Of a stretch of 64,000 nucleotides of DNA, positions 27,738 through 36,284 are shown piece by piece. The stretch covers positions 2,046,001-2,110,000 of the forward strand of contig NZ_CP089095.1 in NCBI RefSeq assembly GCF_021172145.1. The letters run 5' to 3'. The notes under the pieces are model-generated. The model was given only the letters and a program-made list of their open reading frames with translations. It had not been told where the DNA came from and searched no databases. The first letter of the stretch is position 1, and each line of letters starts with the position of its first letter. The DNA comes from Flavobacterium cyclinae (GTDB taxonomy: Bacteria; Bacteroidota; Bacteroidia; Flavobacteriales; Flavobacteriaceae). The position numbers and the translations under genes are program-made.

Positions 27738-29198
27738 GTGAGTAAAAAAATCGCCATTATCGGATCTGGATTTTCATCGTTAGCAGCTTCATGCTATTTA
27801 GCAAAGCAAGGTAACGATGTAACAGTTTTTGAAAAAAACAGCACCATAGGAGGAAGAGCTCGTCAACTTAAAAAAGAGGGATTTACTTTCGATATTGGAC
27901 CAACGTGGTATTGGATGCCTGATGTGTTTGAACGTTTCTTTGCCGATTTTGGTAAAAAACCTTCCGATTATTACGAATTAATTAAACTCTCTCCCGCTTA
28001 TCAAGTCTATTTTGGACATTTAGATTTTGTAACCATTGCTGACAATTTACCAGAAATTGTAAAAACTTTTGAATCCATAGAAAAAGGAAGCGGTAAGCAA
28101 TTAGAACAATTTATGGCAGAAGCTAAAAGCAATTATGATATTGCTATTAAGGATTTAGTATATCGTCCAGGAGAATCGCCTTTGGAGTTGATTACTTTAG
28201 AAACAGCCAAAAAAGTGAATCAATTTTTTAGTAACATTAAAAAAGATGTTCGAAAACGATTCAAAAACATGAAACTGGTTCAAATTTTAGAATTTCCTGT
28301 TCTATTTTTAGGAGCTAAACCAAGTGATACACCTTCTTTTTACAACTTTATGAACTTTGCCGACTTTGGCTTAGGAACTTGGCATCCAAAGAATGGAATG
28401 TATTCGGTGATTTTAGCAATGGAATCTTTGGCTAAAGAATTGGGTGTAAAAATCGAAACGAATGCTAATGTTCAAAAAATTGACGTAACTAATGGAAAAG
28501 CATCGGGGTTATTAGTAAACAATAAAATTGTTACCGCAGATATAATCTTGAGCGGTGCCGATTATCATCACTCAGAAACTTTATTAGATGAGAAATACCG
28601 TCAATACTCAGAAAAATATTGGGAAAACAAAACATTTGCTCCTTCTTCACTCCTATTTTATGTAGGATTTGATAAGAAAATTGAAAATGTAGAACATCAC
28701 TCTTTATTTTTCGATGTAGATTTCGATATTCATGCCGAAGCAATTTATGACAACCCAAAATGGCCTGAAGAACCATTATTTTACGCAAGTTTTCCATCAA
28801 AAACCGATGAAAATTCAGCTCCAGAAGGAAAAGAAGCGGGTATATTTTTGATTCCGTTAGCGCCAGGTTTAGAAGATACATACGAGTTACGAGAATTATA
28901 TTTTGAAAAAATAATAACACGATTAGAAAAATTAACTAATCAAAGTGTAAAAAATAATATTATCTTTAAAGAATCATTTTGTGTAAATGATTTTGTTAAA
29001 GAATATAATTCGTACAAAGGGAATGCGTATGGTATGGCAAATACCTTATTGCAAACTGCTTTTTTAAGACCTAAATTGAAAAGTAAAAAAGTGCAAAACT
29101 TGTATTTTACTGGACAATTAACAGTACCAGGACCGGGAGTACCGCCGTCTTTAATTTCAGGAAAATTAGTTGCCGATTTAATAAAAAAGTATCAATAG
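27738..29198 (+). CDS. crtI: Phytoene desaturase
   Basis: FAD-dependent enzyme that converts phytoene to lycopene in the membrane. From GTG 27738 the protein begins MSKKIAIIGSGFSSLAASC with the dinucleotide loop GSGFSS, then VFEKNSTIGGRARQL and DIGPTWYWMPD; the C-terminal signature is LYFTGQLTVPGPGVPPSLISGK. The open frame extends to ATG 27687, but that would run through the operator and promoter, so GTG is preferred. 486 residues, normal length. Followed after 1 nt by crtB. Confidence 0.95.
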   Translation: MSKKIAIIGSGFSSLAASCYLAKQGNDVTVFEKNSTIGGRARQLKKEGFTFDIGPTWYWMPDVFERFFADFGKKPSDYYELIKLSPAYQVYFGHLDFVTIADNLPEIVKTFESIEKGSGKQLEQFMAEAKSNYDIAIKDLVYRPGESPLELITLETAKKVNQFFSNIKKDVRKRFKNMKLVQILEFPVLFLGAKPSDTPSFYNFMNFADFGLGTWHPKNGMYSVILAMESLAKELGVKIETNANVQKIDVTNGKASGLLVNNKIVTADIILSGADYHHSETLLDEKYRQYSEKYWENKTFAPSSLLFYVGFDKKIENVEHHSLFFDVDFDIHAEAIYDNPKWPEEPLFYASFPSKTDENSAPEGKEAGIFLIPLAPGLEDTYELRELYFEKIITRLEKLTNQSVKNNIIFKESFCVNDFVKEYNSYKGNAYGMANTLLQTAFLRPKLKSKKVQNLYFTGQLTVPGPGVPPSLISGKLVADLIKKYQ

Positions 29199-29199
29199 T

Positions 29200-30039
29200 A
29201 TGAAGTCCATTTTTGATAACGTTTCATTTGATTGTAGCGTAAAAGTTACAAAAGCGTATAGCACGTCATTTTCATCTGCTGTTAAAATGTTAGCACCCAG
29301 CATCCGTCAAGATATTTATAACATCTACGGATTTGTACGTTTTGCTGACGAAATTGTTGATACTTTTCACGATTACGATAAAGAAGCTTTGTTTTCTCAA
29401 TTTGAAAATGAATTAAGCCTTGCGCTATCTCAAAAAATAAGTTTAAATCCTATTTTAAACTCATTTCAACATACCGTAAATAAATATAACATTCCAATGG
29501 ATTTAATTGATGCGTTTATGCATAGTATGAAGTTGGATTTACATAAATCAGTTTATACCACAGTTGAAGAATACAATCAATACATTTATGGTTCGGCAGA
29601 TGTTGTAGGATTAATGTGTTTAAAGGTTTTTGTAAATGGAAATGATGAAAAATACGAAGAATTAAAGCACAGCGCTATGCGATTAGGTTCTGCTTTCCAA
29701 AAAGTGAATTTCTTACGCGATTTAAAAGCAGATTTTGAGGATTTGAGTAGAACATATTTTCCAAATACTGATTTGTCTCGTCTAGACGAAGCTTCAAAAC
29801 AGCAAATTATTAATGAGATTCAAGCTGATTTTGATGCCGGATTTGAAGGCATTCAAAAACTTCCAATTGAAGCTAAATTTGGTGTTTACACTGCTTACAT
29901 TTATTACAAGAAATTATTAAGTAAATTAAAAAAGACTCCGTCTGTTGAAATTAAAAATACGAGAATTCGTGTTCCAGATTATGAAAAAGTGGGATTATTA
30001 GCTAAATGCTACTTGAATTACAGATTAAATATTTTGTAG
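29200..30039 (+). CDS. crtB: Phytoene synthase
   Basis: Joins two geranylgeranyl diphosphates to phytoene. 279 residues; trans-isoprenyl diphosphate synthase fold with both Mg-binding Asp motifs: FVRFADEIVDTF (about 46-57) and FLRDLKADFEDLSRTYFP (about 168-185). Starts 1 nt after crtI, so translationally coupled. Confidence 0.95.
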   Translation: MKSIFDNVSFDCSVKVTKAYSTSFSSAVKMLAPSIRQDIYNIYGFVRFADEIVDTFHDYDKEALFSQFENELSLALSQKISLNPILNSFQHTVNKYNIPMDLIDAFMHSMKLDLHKSVYTTVEEYNQYIYGSADVVGLMCLKVFVNGNDEKYEELKHSAMRLGSAFQKVNFLRDLKADFEDLSRTYFPNTDLSRLDEASKQQIINEIQADFDAGFEGIQKLPIEAKFGVYTAYIYYKKLLSKLKKTPSVEIKNTRIRVPDYEKVGLLAKCYLNYRLNIL

Positions 30040-30087
30040 AATAATTGAAGTTAGATTTGAAAATTAATTATTGAAATTTAAAATGCT

Positions 30088-30531
30088 ATGTGGATACATA
30101 TCTTAGTTTTTTTTACCACTTTTTGCTTTATGGAATTTATGGCATGGTTTAGTCATAAATACATCATGCATGGATTTTTATGGGTTTTACATGCCGATCA
30201 TCACAAAAAAGATCACGATTCTTGGTTTGAACGAAATGATGCTTTCTTTATTTTTTATGCATTAGTAAGTATTGGTTGCTTTCTTTTATGGAAATATGAA
30301 ATTTTTATTTATGGATTAGCCATAGGACTTGGAATTTTAGCTTATGGAATTGCCTATTTTTTTGTACACGATATTTTTATTCACCAACGATTTAAATTGT
30401 TTAGAAATGCTAACAATCGGTATGCAAGAGCTGTAAGAAGAGCACACAAGATGCATCATAAGCATATAGGTAAAGAACATGGTGAATGTTTTGGAATGTT
30501 AATTGTTCCTTTCAAATACTTTAAAAACTAA
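30088..30531 (+). CDS. crtZ: Beta-carotene hydroxylase
   Basis: 147-residue integral membrane non-heme diiron hydroxylase making zeaxanthin from beta-carotene. His boxes: FSHKYIMHG, HADHHKKDHDS, FVHDIFIHQR and RRAHKMHHKH. Four hydrophobic segments. Third gene of the carotenoid operon, ending at a strong terminator. No lycopene cyclase (crtY) is in this window, so the cyclisation step must be encoded elsewhere. Confidence 0.93.
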   Translation: MWIHILVFFTTFCFMEFMAWFSHKYIMHGFLWVLHADHHKKDHDSWFERNDAFFIFYALVSIGCFLLWKYEIFIYGLAIGLGILAYGIAYFFVHDIFIHQRFKLFRNANNRYARAVRRAHKMHHKHIGKEHGECFGMLIVPFKYFKN

Positions 30532-30556
30532 AAAATCCCGCTTAGCGGGATTTTTT
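30531..30556. terminator. Bidirectional terminator after crtZ
   Basis: AAAAATCCCGC / GCGGGATTTTT with 3-nt loop TTA, between convergent crtZ and the DUF4252 gene. Confidence 0.9.
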
Positions 30557-31093
30557 TTATTGTTTCATAAATTGTTCTAAAGGTTTCAATTGATCAATAT
30601 CCAATTTTGATTTTTGAAGTAATTGTAACATATTCATTACATGAGTAGGATTCATATCATTTCCTAAAACACGTACTACCGCAAAACCATTTTCTTTCTT
30701 GCCAGCTAAAAACACAAATTCATCAATGTGTTCATCATCATTACCTACAAAATATACAGCTGCACCATCGTTTCCAGAACCTATTTTCATTAATTGTTGA
30801 TAGCTTTCATCTTTTAATATTGATTTAACTTCTTTGATCTCATTTTCATATCCTACAGTATTAATAGAATCACTTTTAAAAGCTAAAACATTCATTTTAT
30901 CAAAAGATTGTAAGGCTTCTTTTTCAGTATTAGATAATGAAACCTTATCTGTTTTTAAAACATCCGATGATAAGTCTAATGTAATAAATTGAGAAGATTC
31001 TGCTTTTTTTACAAAGTACTTTTGCAATGTTGGTTTGTTATTACAACTTACCACAAAAAACACGCTTAATAGGAGTAAAAGGAATTGTTTCAT
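30557..31093 (-). CDS. DUF4252 lipoprotein
   Basis: 178 residues; lipobox VVSC (C17). Mature part has the DUF4252 pattern, with SQFITLDLSSDVL, SFDKMNVLAFKSDS and the end VVRVLGNDMNPTHVMNMLQL. Last gene of an operon sigma factor, anti-sigma-like protein, DUF4252, DUF4252, separated from the previous gene by 3 nt. Function unknown; the context suggests an envelope-stress output or sensor. Confidence 0.82.
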   Translation of the reverse strand: MKQFLLLLLSVFFVVSCNNKPTLQKYFVKKAESSQFITLDLSSDVLKTDKVSLSNTEKEALQSFDKMNVLAFKSDSINTVGYENEIKEVKSILKDESYQQLMKIGSGNDGAAVYFVGNDDEHIDEFVFLAGKKENGFAVVRVLGNDMNPTHVMNMLQLLQKSKLDIDQLKPLEQFMKQ

Positions 31094-31096
31094 ATC

Positions 31097-31624
31097 TTAT
31101 TTCTTTGAAGCTTTTTTTAAATCATCTCCACCAGGCAAACTCATTTTTTCAGTTAACATCGAAATTTCATCTAAATTAAAGTTTCCTGTTAATGATAATA
31201 CAATTGTACTGGCTTCTTTCATATTAGCACCTTCTATAAACATTAAAAGCTCTTTTACAACATTTTGATTAGCGCCCGATTTCACATAAATTTTTACATT
31301 TTTACCATCGCTATTAACACGCATCAATTCTTCTAACGGATTAGACTTCAAATAAGAATTTACCGTTGCTTTCATATCAGCTGCAATCTTTGCATTGTTT
31401 GTAGTGAAAACTTTTAAGTTTTCTAATTTTTTAAGCAAATTCATATATTGTTGCATTTCTTTATCTTTTGCATCAACTTTTACTTTGCTCATCATTTCAA
31501 ACATTTTTTTATTTACTACAACAGATGTAACACCATCTTTATCTTCAAATTTATCAAAAGATCCTTGTGCAAAAGAAACCACTGATGCAAATAAAAACGC
31601 TATAACTACTACTAAATTTTTCAT
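31097..31624 (-). CDS. DUF4252 exported protein
   Basis: From ATG 31624 (MKNLVVVIAFLFASVVSFAQG) a 175-residue protein with a cleavable signal peptide. Contains VTSVVVNKKMFEMMSKV, LENLKVFTTNNAKIAADMK and LIVLSLTGNFNLDEIS-like TIVLSLTGNFNLDEISML, the usual DUF4252 segments. Paralogue of the following lipoprotein. Upstream codons to 31663 are part of the preceding gene's end and are not used. Confidence 0.85.
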   Translation of the reverse strand: MKNLVVVIAFLFASVVSFAQGSFDKFEDKDGVTSVVVNKKMFEMMSKVKVDAKDKEMQQYMNLLKKLENLKVFTTNNAKIAADMKATVNSYLKSNPLEELMRVNSDGKNVKIYVKSGANQNVVKELLMFIEGANMKEASTIVLSLTGNFNLDEISMLTEKMSLPGGDDLKKASKK

Positions 31625-31631
31625 TTCCTTA

Positions 31632-32072
31632 TTATTTAAAAATTGTTTTTTTTGATTTTTCATATTCTTCTAAATATACTACACTTTCCATGCCAATGTT
31701 AACTTGTTCAGATACCATTTTTAAGGCTTTTTGGGTAGCAATAAATGCTTCTTCTGGATTATCATAAGTTCCCAAATCATCTTGTTTTGAAAACGAAGGA
31801 TAATAAAAAGTAGCTAATCCAAAAAGGACAGCAAAACTTGCAGCGATACCTATCCATTTTACAGTATTTTGTTTTCTAGGTTGTAATGGAAGTTTTTGCT
31901 TGAATTGCGTTTCTTTTTGTATTTCAAAGTAACCAAATAACGGTTGATATTTTGCCAAATGTGGCGCCACATCGTTGGAAGAAAAATAGGCCTTTAATTG
32001 TTTTTCTTCTGCTATTGTAGTTTCTCCTTGAAAGTATTTTTCCAATAATTGTTCAACTAACTTGAGTTCCAT
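31632..32072 (-). CDS. Anti-sigma-factor-like membrane protein
   Basis: 146 residues from ATG 32072 (MELKLVEQLLEKYFQGETTIAEEKQLKAYF). The N-terminal helical segment resembles the start of FecR/anti-sigma proteins (LLEKYFxGETTxxEExxLxxYF). One membrane helix follows at about 70-92 (VKWIGIAASFAVLFGLATFYY), then a short C-terminal outside part. It overlaps the 3' end of the ECF sigma factor gene by about 20 nt. Acting as its anti-sigma is inferred from topology and position. Confidence 0.7.
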   Translation of the reverse strand: MELKLVEQLLEKYFQGETTIAEEKQLKAYFSSNDVAPHLAKYQPLFGYFEIQKETQFKQKLPLQPRKQNTVKWIGIAASFAVLFGLATFYYPSFSKQDDLGTYDNPEEAFIATQKALKMVSEQVNIGMESVVYLEEYEKSKKTIFK

Positions 32073-32568
32073 AATTATGTGTTTTTTCAATTTGTTCTCT
32101 TAAGGTTTTTCGCGCTCTTGACAACGCTACACGAACCGCTGTTTCATTCATTTCTAATACTTGAGCAATTTCTGAAAATTCATATTCTTCAATTTCTCTA
32201 AGTTGCAATATCATTCGTTGCTGTTCTGGTAATTCACCTATAAGCTTTTCTGCCCATTGCAACGTATTTTGATGTTCAATTTGTGTTTCAACACTTACTT
32301 GCTTGTCTTGATAATTGCTATGCACAATTTGCAAATTTGTAGCTCTTTTACTTTTAAGTTGATCCAAACAATAATTCTTGGTCATCGTCATCGCTAAAGC
32401 TTCCACACTATTGTATTGTTCCAAAGAACTGTTTTTATTCCATAACCTAACCAACACTTCCTGGGTAGCGTCTTCTGCCTCCTCAGTACTAACGAGCATT
32501 CGTTTCGCTAAACGAAATAACTTATCCTTGAAAGGAGTGATTATTTGTACAAACTCGTTTTGGTTCAT
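32053..32568 (-). CDS. ECF RNA polymerase sigma factor
   Basis: 171 residues. Region 2 is at about 10-75 (FKDKLFRLAKRMLVSTEEAEDATQEVLVRLW) and region 4 at about 108-160 (LPEQQRMILQLREIEEYEFSEIAQVLEMNETAVRVALSRARKTLRE in part). No signal or extra domain. First gene of a four-gene operon with an anti-sigma-like protein and two DUF4252 proteins, which are likely members of its regulon. The inducing signal is unknown. Confidence 0.93.
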   Translation of the reverse strand: MNQNEFVQIITPFKDKLFRLAKRMLVSTEEAEDATQEVLVRLWNKNSSLEQYNSVEALAMTMTKNYCLDQLKSKRATNLQIVHSNYQDKQVSVETQIEHQNTLQWAEKLIGELPEQQRMILQLREIEEYEFSEIAQVLEMNETAVRVALSRARKTLREQIEKTHNYGTQVS

Positions 32569-32625
32569 ATTAATTGGTTGGTTTATAATGAAGACGAATG
32601 TAATTTAATTTTGTTACAAAATGAA

Positions 32626-32659
32626 AAAAGGTTTTGATAAAATTATACCAAAACCTTTT
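32626..32659 (-). terminator. Terminator after the TonB-dependent receptor
   Basis: AAAAGGTTTTG (626-636) / CAAAACCTTTT (649-659), 12-nt loop, T run on the minus strand. Confidence 0.75.
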
Positions 32660-32681
32660 AAAATCAATTTGTTATTTAGTT

Positions 32682-34619
32682 TTAAAACATAAAGTTCAAA
32701 CCTAGTTTAAAGTTTCTACCTCTTGAATTATAACCGATTACTTCTTGAAAATCTTCATTAAAAATATTGGTTACTGAACCAAAAACTTGCAAACGATTTG
32801 GTAAAACCTCATATGAAATATTGGAATTTACTAACTGATAAGCTGATAAATTAACTCCTTCAGTTGCCCAAATATTTGAATTATAGAAAGCATCATTTCT
32901 TTTGTCAACGTATTGATAATTAATTCCGAATGTTCCTCTTTTTAATTTAAAGCTCAAATCTACATTTCCTTTGTGTTTTGGAATCAAACGATTTAATTGC
33001 TCTTCTACTTGAGTAAATGTATAATTTCCTCCAATATTCAAATTATCTGATAAGGCATAACGAGCACTAACTTCAACACCTTTCGCATTAAATGTGCCAT
33101 CTACGTTTATGTAATAAGACTCAAAAGTTGTTGAATCAAAGAAAAATCCAATTGTATTACTTTCTTCTCTATAAAAACCAACCGCATTAATCGTTAATTT
33201 TTTATCCAATAATTGCGATTCAAAACCAAATTCTGCCGTAGCATTTTCTTCTGGAGTTAAGTCTAAATTCCCGTAAGGACCATATAATTGGTACAAACTT
33301 GGCGTGATGAAAGCCGTACTGTAGGAAGCTAATACTTTCAATGGTAAATTTTCAAACGAATAACTCGGATTAAAATTATACACTGCTTGATTTCCGTATT
33401 CGCTATGGGTATTGAAACGAGCTCCAGCATTGACATTCAAACCAAAATCGGAATTAAAAACCAATGCCGCATACGGATCTAATAAATTGAACTTCGCTCC
33501 TTCTCTTGCCACATCGGTATAAGCGTCTTTTTGTGTCATATCGAAATATTGATATTGCGCACCTAAAACCAAATATAGTTGTTTGCTGAAATTGTATTTA
33601 TTGAAAGCATCAATCGAAGCACTTCTTCCTGAATAGTTATAAGTATCAATCGTTCCCGACCACGAATTTGAAATATTTAACACTCTATCAATAGTTGAAG
33701 CTCCTGCATTAATGGCAAATTCTCCTTTATTATATTTGTATTTTGGCAAGAATCCGATTCTAAATTGTTCCGAAAAACTATTGTTATTCAAATCGTCAGA
33801 ATTCGCAATAATACCATCAAACGAATTGTCGAAAGTGTTTTTGATTCGGTCATAATTCCCGAAAAACTCAAAACTTAATTTATCAGTTGCCTTGAATCCG
33901 ATTCTTTGCAACACATTCACTCTCGAAAACGTATCTTCTTCAAAATTTTCTCCAGCGGCTTCTGACATTCCTTTCGTTTCTGTGCTGTTTAAAGTGGTCA
34001 TGTAGGAAACTTTATTGATGGTCCCGTTTACCGATAATCCTTGATTAAAATCTTGTGCACTTGTCTTTGAAGTTTCGGAAGAATTTTGCGTTCCCATATT
34101 GATGTACGCATTTCCTGAAATTTCCTTTTTAGCAGATTTTTTCAAAGTAATATTGATTACTCCTGTTGCCGCTCCTGTTCCGTATAACGTGCTCGAAGCG
34201 CCTTTCATTACTTCAATTTTCTCGATTTGTTCTACTGGAATCAAACGCAAATCGTATTCGATATTAATTCCTGAAGCATCAGAAACCGGAACACCATCAA
34301 TGTAAATAGCAACCTGACGATTACGACCACCACGAATGTAATAACCTAAGTTTTTTCCATTAAACGATTGATTTCCATTGATTTCCACTCCAGCAACCTG
34401 ACTCAAAACATTAGCCAAATTTTGACCTTTTTTAGCTTCTAAGTCTTGTGCAGTAATCACTTCAATAATTTTACCTGATTTTTCTTTGCTTTGCGCAAAT
34501 TTTGTATCCGAAATAACAACTTCTTTTAAGTTGTTTACCTTTAGCGTATCTGATTCTTGAGCATACGCAAAAGCAGTAGCTAGTGTGAAAACACTTAAGC
34601 CAATAAACTTTTTGTTCAT
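32682..34619 (-). CDS. btuB: TonB-dependent cobalamin receptor (BtuB-like)
   Basis: Outer-membrane receptor for B12 or a related corrinoid. From ATG 34619 the 645-residue protein has a signal peptide (MNKKFIGLSVFTLATAFAYAQ), a plug domain (about 30-150: LKEVVISDTKFAQSKEKSGKII, GYYIRGGRNRQVAIYIDGVPVS, EKIEVMKGASSTLYGTGAATGVINI in part) and a 22-strand-type barrel ending in aromatic residue F (GLNFMF). The substrate is assigned from the cobalamin riboswitch in its leader (34885-35135), and from the neighbouring ABC genes. Shorter than SusC-type receptors, as expected for BtuB. Confidence 0.9.
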   Translation of the reverse strand: MNKKFIGLSVFTLATAFAYAQESDTLKVNNLKEVVISDTKFAQSKEKSGKIIEVITAQDLEAKKGQNLANVLSQVAGVEINGNQSFNGKNLGYYIRGGRNRQVAIYIDGVPVSDASGINIEYDLRLIPVEQIEKIEVMKGASSTLYGTGAATGVINITLKKSAKKEISGNAYINMGTQNSSETSKTSAQDFNQGLSVNGTINKVSYMTTLNSTETKGMSEAAGENFEEDTFSRVNVLQRIGFKATDKLSFEFFGNYDRIKNTFDNSFDGIIANSDDLNNNSFSEQFRIGFLPKYKYNKGEFAINAGASTIDRVLNISNSWSGTIDTYNYSGRSASIDAFNKYNFSKQLYLVLGAQYQYFDMTQKDAYTDVAREGAKFNLLDPYAALVFNSDFGLNVNAGARFNTHSEYGNQAVYNFNPSYSFENLPLKVLASYSTAFITPSLYQLYGPYGNLDLTPEENATAEFGFESQLLDKKLTINAVGFYREESNTIGFFFDSTTFESYYINVDGTFNAKGVEVSARYALSDNLNIGGNYTFTQVEEQLNRLIPKHKGNVDLSFKLKRGTFGINYQYVDKRNDAFYNSNIWATEGVNLSAYQLVNSNISYEVLPNRLQVFGSVTNIFNEDFQEVIGYNSRGRNFKLGLNFMF

Positions 34620-34655
34620 TTTAGGGTTAATAAAAAAATGCTGAACTAATTTTTC

Positions 34656-34790
34656 AACACATAGAATCATAGCTGAAATAGAAAGTAAAAAGGCATTTCA
34701 TTTAACATAGATAACAAAGCGCTATGTGTAAAAATAATTTTTCTAAAACAACCTTTAAAAAAAACTACAAACTATGTGACTATGTGTTTA
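34656..34790. repeat. 135-bp inverted-repeat element, copy 1
   Basis: Ends AACACATAGAATCATAG (34656-34672) and CTATGTGACTATGTGTTT (34772-34789) are inverted repeats with mismatches. The interior (CATTTCATTTAACATAG...GCGCTATGTG) matches the interior of the 134-bp element at 37475. It lies in the btuB leader between riboswitch and start codon. Confidence 0.6.
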
Positions 34791-34884
34791 AACCAATCAC
34801 TTCAATCAATAATTAATAATCTGGGAGAAAAGCACAGAATTTACCCATACTCAAACTTTTTTTCCCGAAAGTTTGTTACTCAAT

Positions 34885-35135
34885 GAATGTGGCAGGTCTC
34901 CTGGCTTGCGTCTTGTTATCAACCTTCTCATTCGCCGTGGCGAACAATGGTAATGTAGAAAATAACAAGCTTGATAGCTTACAGTTGCGGGTACAGCTCA
35001 AGATTTTTGATTTTAGATTGATGATTTTAAATTTCAGAATAACTTCAAAAATCTTAAATCCTTAATCAATAGTCATCAATCACTTGATTCCCTTTTAATG
35101 TTGTTTTGAAAAAAATCAGAAACAACAACCAAAAT
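34885..35135 (-). promoter_or_regulatory. Cobalamin riboswitch controlling btuB
   Basis: On the minus strand, in order: AAAAGGGAATCAAGTG (5' conserved block, about 35080-35096), GAGCTGTACCCGCAACTGTA (about 34980-34999), CGCCACGGCGAA (34929-34942) and AAGCCAGGAGACCTGCCAC (34889-34908). These blocks and spacings are those of AdoCbl-binding riboswitches. A further hairpin CAAACTT/AAGTTTG (34852-34875) next to the aptamer may be the expression switch. B12 is expected to shut off btuB. Confidence 0.92.
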
Positions 35136-35163
35136 TCGAGTGCAAAGGTATTTTAATTTTGTT

Positions 35164-35171
35164 TACATTTG
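35164..35171 (+). promoter_or_regulatory. -7 box for the TonB-C-like gene
   Basis: TACATTTG fits TAnnTTTG and ends 9 nt before the ATG at 35181, so the leader is very short. It is divergent from the riboswitch transcript start. Confidence 0.5.
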
Positions 35172-35180
35172 AAAAAAAAT

Positions 35181-36074
35181 ATGAAAAAATATTTTTACAT
35201 TGTTGTTCTATTAAGTTTGAATTGTTTGTCTCAAGTGAATTCAAATGAAAATCAAGAAATTTTATCGTTTAACAAAGTTGACGTAATTCCAATTTTTGAA
35301 AATTGCAAAAATGAGAAGAAAGACAATCAAAGAGATTGTGTTGTAAATTTAATCAATGCTCACATTGAAAAAAATTTGAAATATCCTGAAGAAGCCAAAA
35401 AAGTCAATCTAGAGTCTAAAGTTTTTTGCACTTTTATAATTGATGAAAATGGGAAAGTAACGGTAACTGAAGCCAAAGGAAAGCCAACATCATTTAAAAA
35501 AGCATTTGAAAATGAAGCCATTCGAGTGCTTAATTTACTTCCAAAGTTTATTCCTGGCAAACACAACGATAAATTGATAAAAGTTCAAGCACAATATACA
35601 GTTGAGTTCAAATTGAAAGATGATAAAATTGAAATAATAGATTATGAAAACACTCCAATTGTGGTAATGAGCGACGAAACAATAGTTGGAGAACCCAATT
35701 ATGAAGATGAAGTGATTCCTTTTCAAGTAGTTGAACAAATTCCTTTATTCAAAGAATGTAAAATGGTAGAACTTGAAAATCAGAGAGAATGTTTTCAAGA
35801 ACAAATGAAAAAGCATATAGAAACACAATTAAGATATCCTGAACACGCTAAACAATTTAAGGCTCAAGATCGTGTAATTACGCTTTTTGAAATTAATAAA
35901 TTAGGCTATGTTACTAATATTAAAGTACGTTCTAGATTAAATGATGAATTTAGAATTTTATTTGAATCAGAAGCTAAACGAATCATTGGAACATTACCAC
36001 AATTTTCTCCAGGTTTACAAAGAGGAAAAACTGTAATAGTCTCTTATTCAATTCCAATAAATTTCAAATTATAA
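35181..36074 (+). CDS. Exported protein with two TonB-C-like domains
   Basis: 297 residues from ATG 35181 (MKKYFYIVVLLSLNCLSQ, signal peptide); the frame opens at TTG 35169 but that overlaps the -7 box. Two similar halves (about 35-145 and 175-295) each carry PIFENCKN/PLFKECKM, RDCVVNLINAHIEKNLKYPEEAKK and RECFQEQMKKHIETQLRYPEHAKQ, then an INELGxV strand and GLPKFIPGK/LPQFSPGLQRGK. YPxxAK and this beta-alpha-beta layout are typical of the TonB C-terminal domain. It lacks a Pro-rich membrane-anchored linker, so it is not a classical TonB. A role in energising the adjacent receptor is only suggested by location. Confidence 0.75.
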   Translation: MKKYFYIVVLLSLNCLSQVNSNENQEILSFNKVDVIPIFENCKNEKKDNQRDCVVNLINAHIEKNLKYPEEAKKVNLESKVFCTFIIDENGKVTVTEAKGKPTSFKKAFENEAIRVLNLLPKFIPGKHNDKLIKVQAQYTVEFKLKDDKIEIIDYENTPIVVMSDETIVGEPNYEDEVIPFQVVEQIPLFKECKMVELENQRECFQEQMKKHIETQLRYPEHAKQFKAQDRVITLFEINKLGYVTNIKVRSRLNDEFRILFESEAKRIIGTLPQFSPGLQRGKTVIVSYSIPINFKL

Positions 36075-36075
36075 T

Positions 36076-36183
36076 CTACTTTTTCTTATTCATCTTACGC
36101 CACAACCAAATAAACCCAATTACAAAATGTACTAAAATGATTGTTGCTACGGCATATATGAAAGCGTTGGAATCTGTTCTCAT
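36076..36183 (-). CDS. 35-residue single-helix membrane protein
   Basis: Very short gene: ATG 36183, stop 36076-36078. The peptide begins MRTDSNAFIYAVATIILV, continues with a hydrophobic stretch ending FIWLW and finishes in a basic tail KMNKKK: one transmembrane helix with positive inside tail. A -7 box TAAATTTG lies at 36195-36202 on the same strand. It is convergent with the TonB-C-like gene, 1 nt apart. Such small proteins are often missed; conservation should decide. Confidence 0.6.
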   Translation of the reverse strand: MRTDSNAFIYAVATIILVHFVIGFIWLWRKMNKKK

Positions 36184-36258
36184 GTTTTTTATGGCAAATT
36201 TAGTGGTTTTGGTAATTTCTTTCTGTCTTATTTGTTACACAAAGTTATAGAAAAAAAC

Positions 36259-36284
36259 CTTTGCATCTTAGCGTCTTTGCGTGC
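36259..36284 (+). repeat. Dispersed repeat supplying a promoter -33 box
   Basis: CCTTTGCATCTTAGCGTCTTTGCGTGC-type phrase, which I recall as a common intergenic repeat of Bacteroidota. Its TTG at 36277-36279 is at the right distance for the next -7 box. Confidence 0.45.

Noticed and set aside
34883-35065. Open frame starting MNVAGLLACVLLSTFSFAVA, resembling a signal peptide
   Set aside because: It is antisense to the cobalamin riboswitch and follows its conserved blocks; no promoter or homology is evident.
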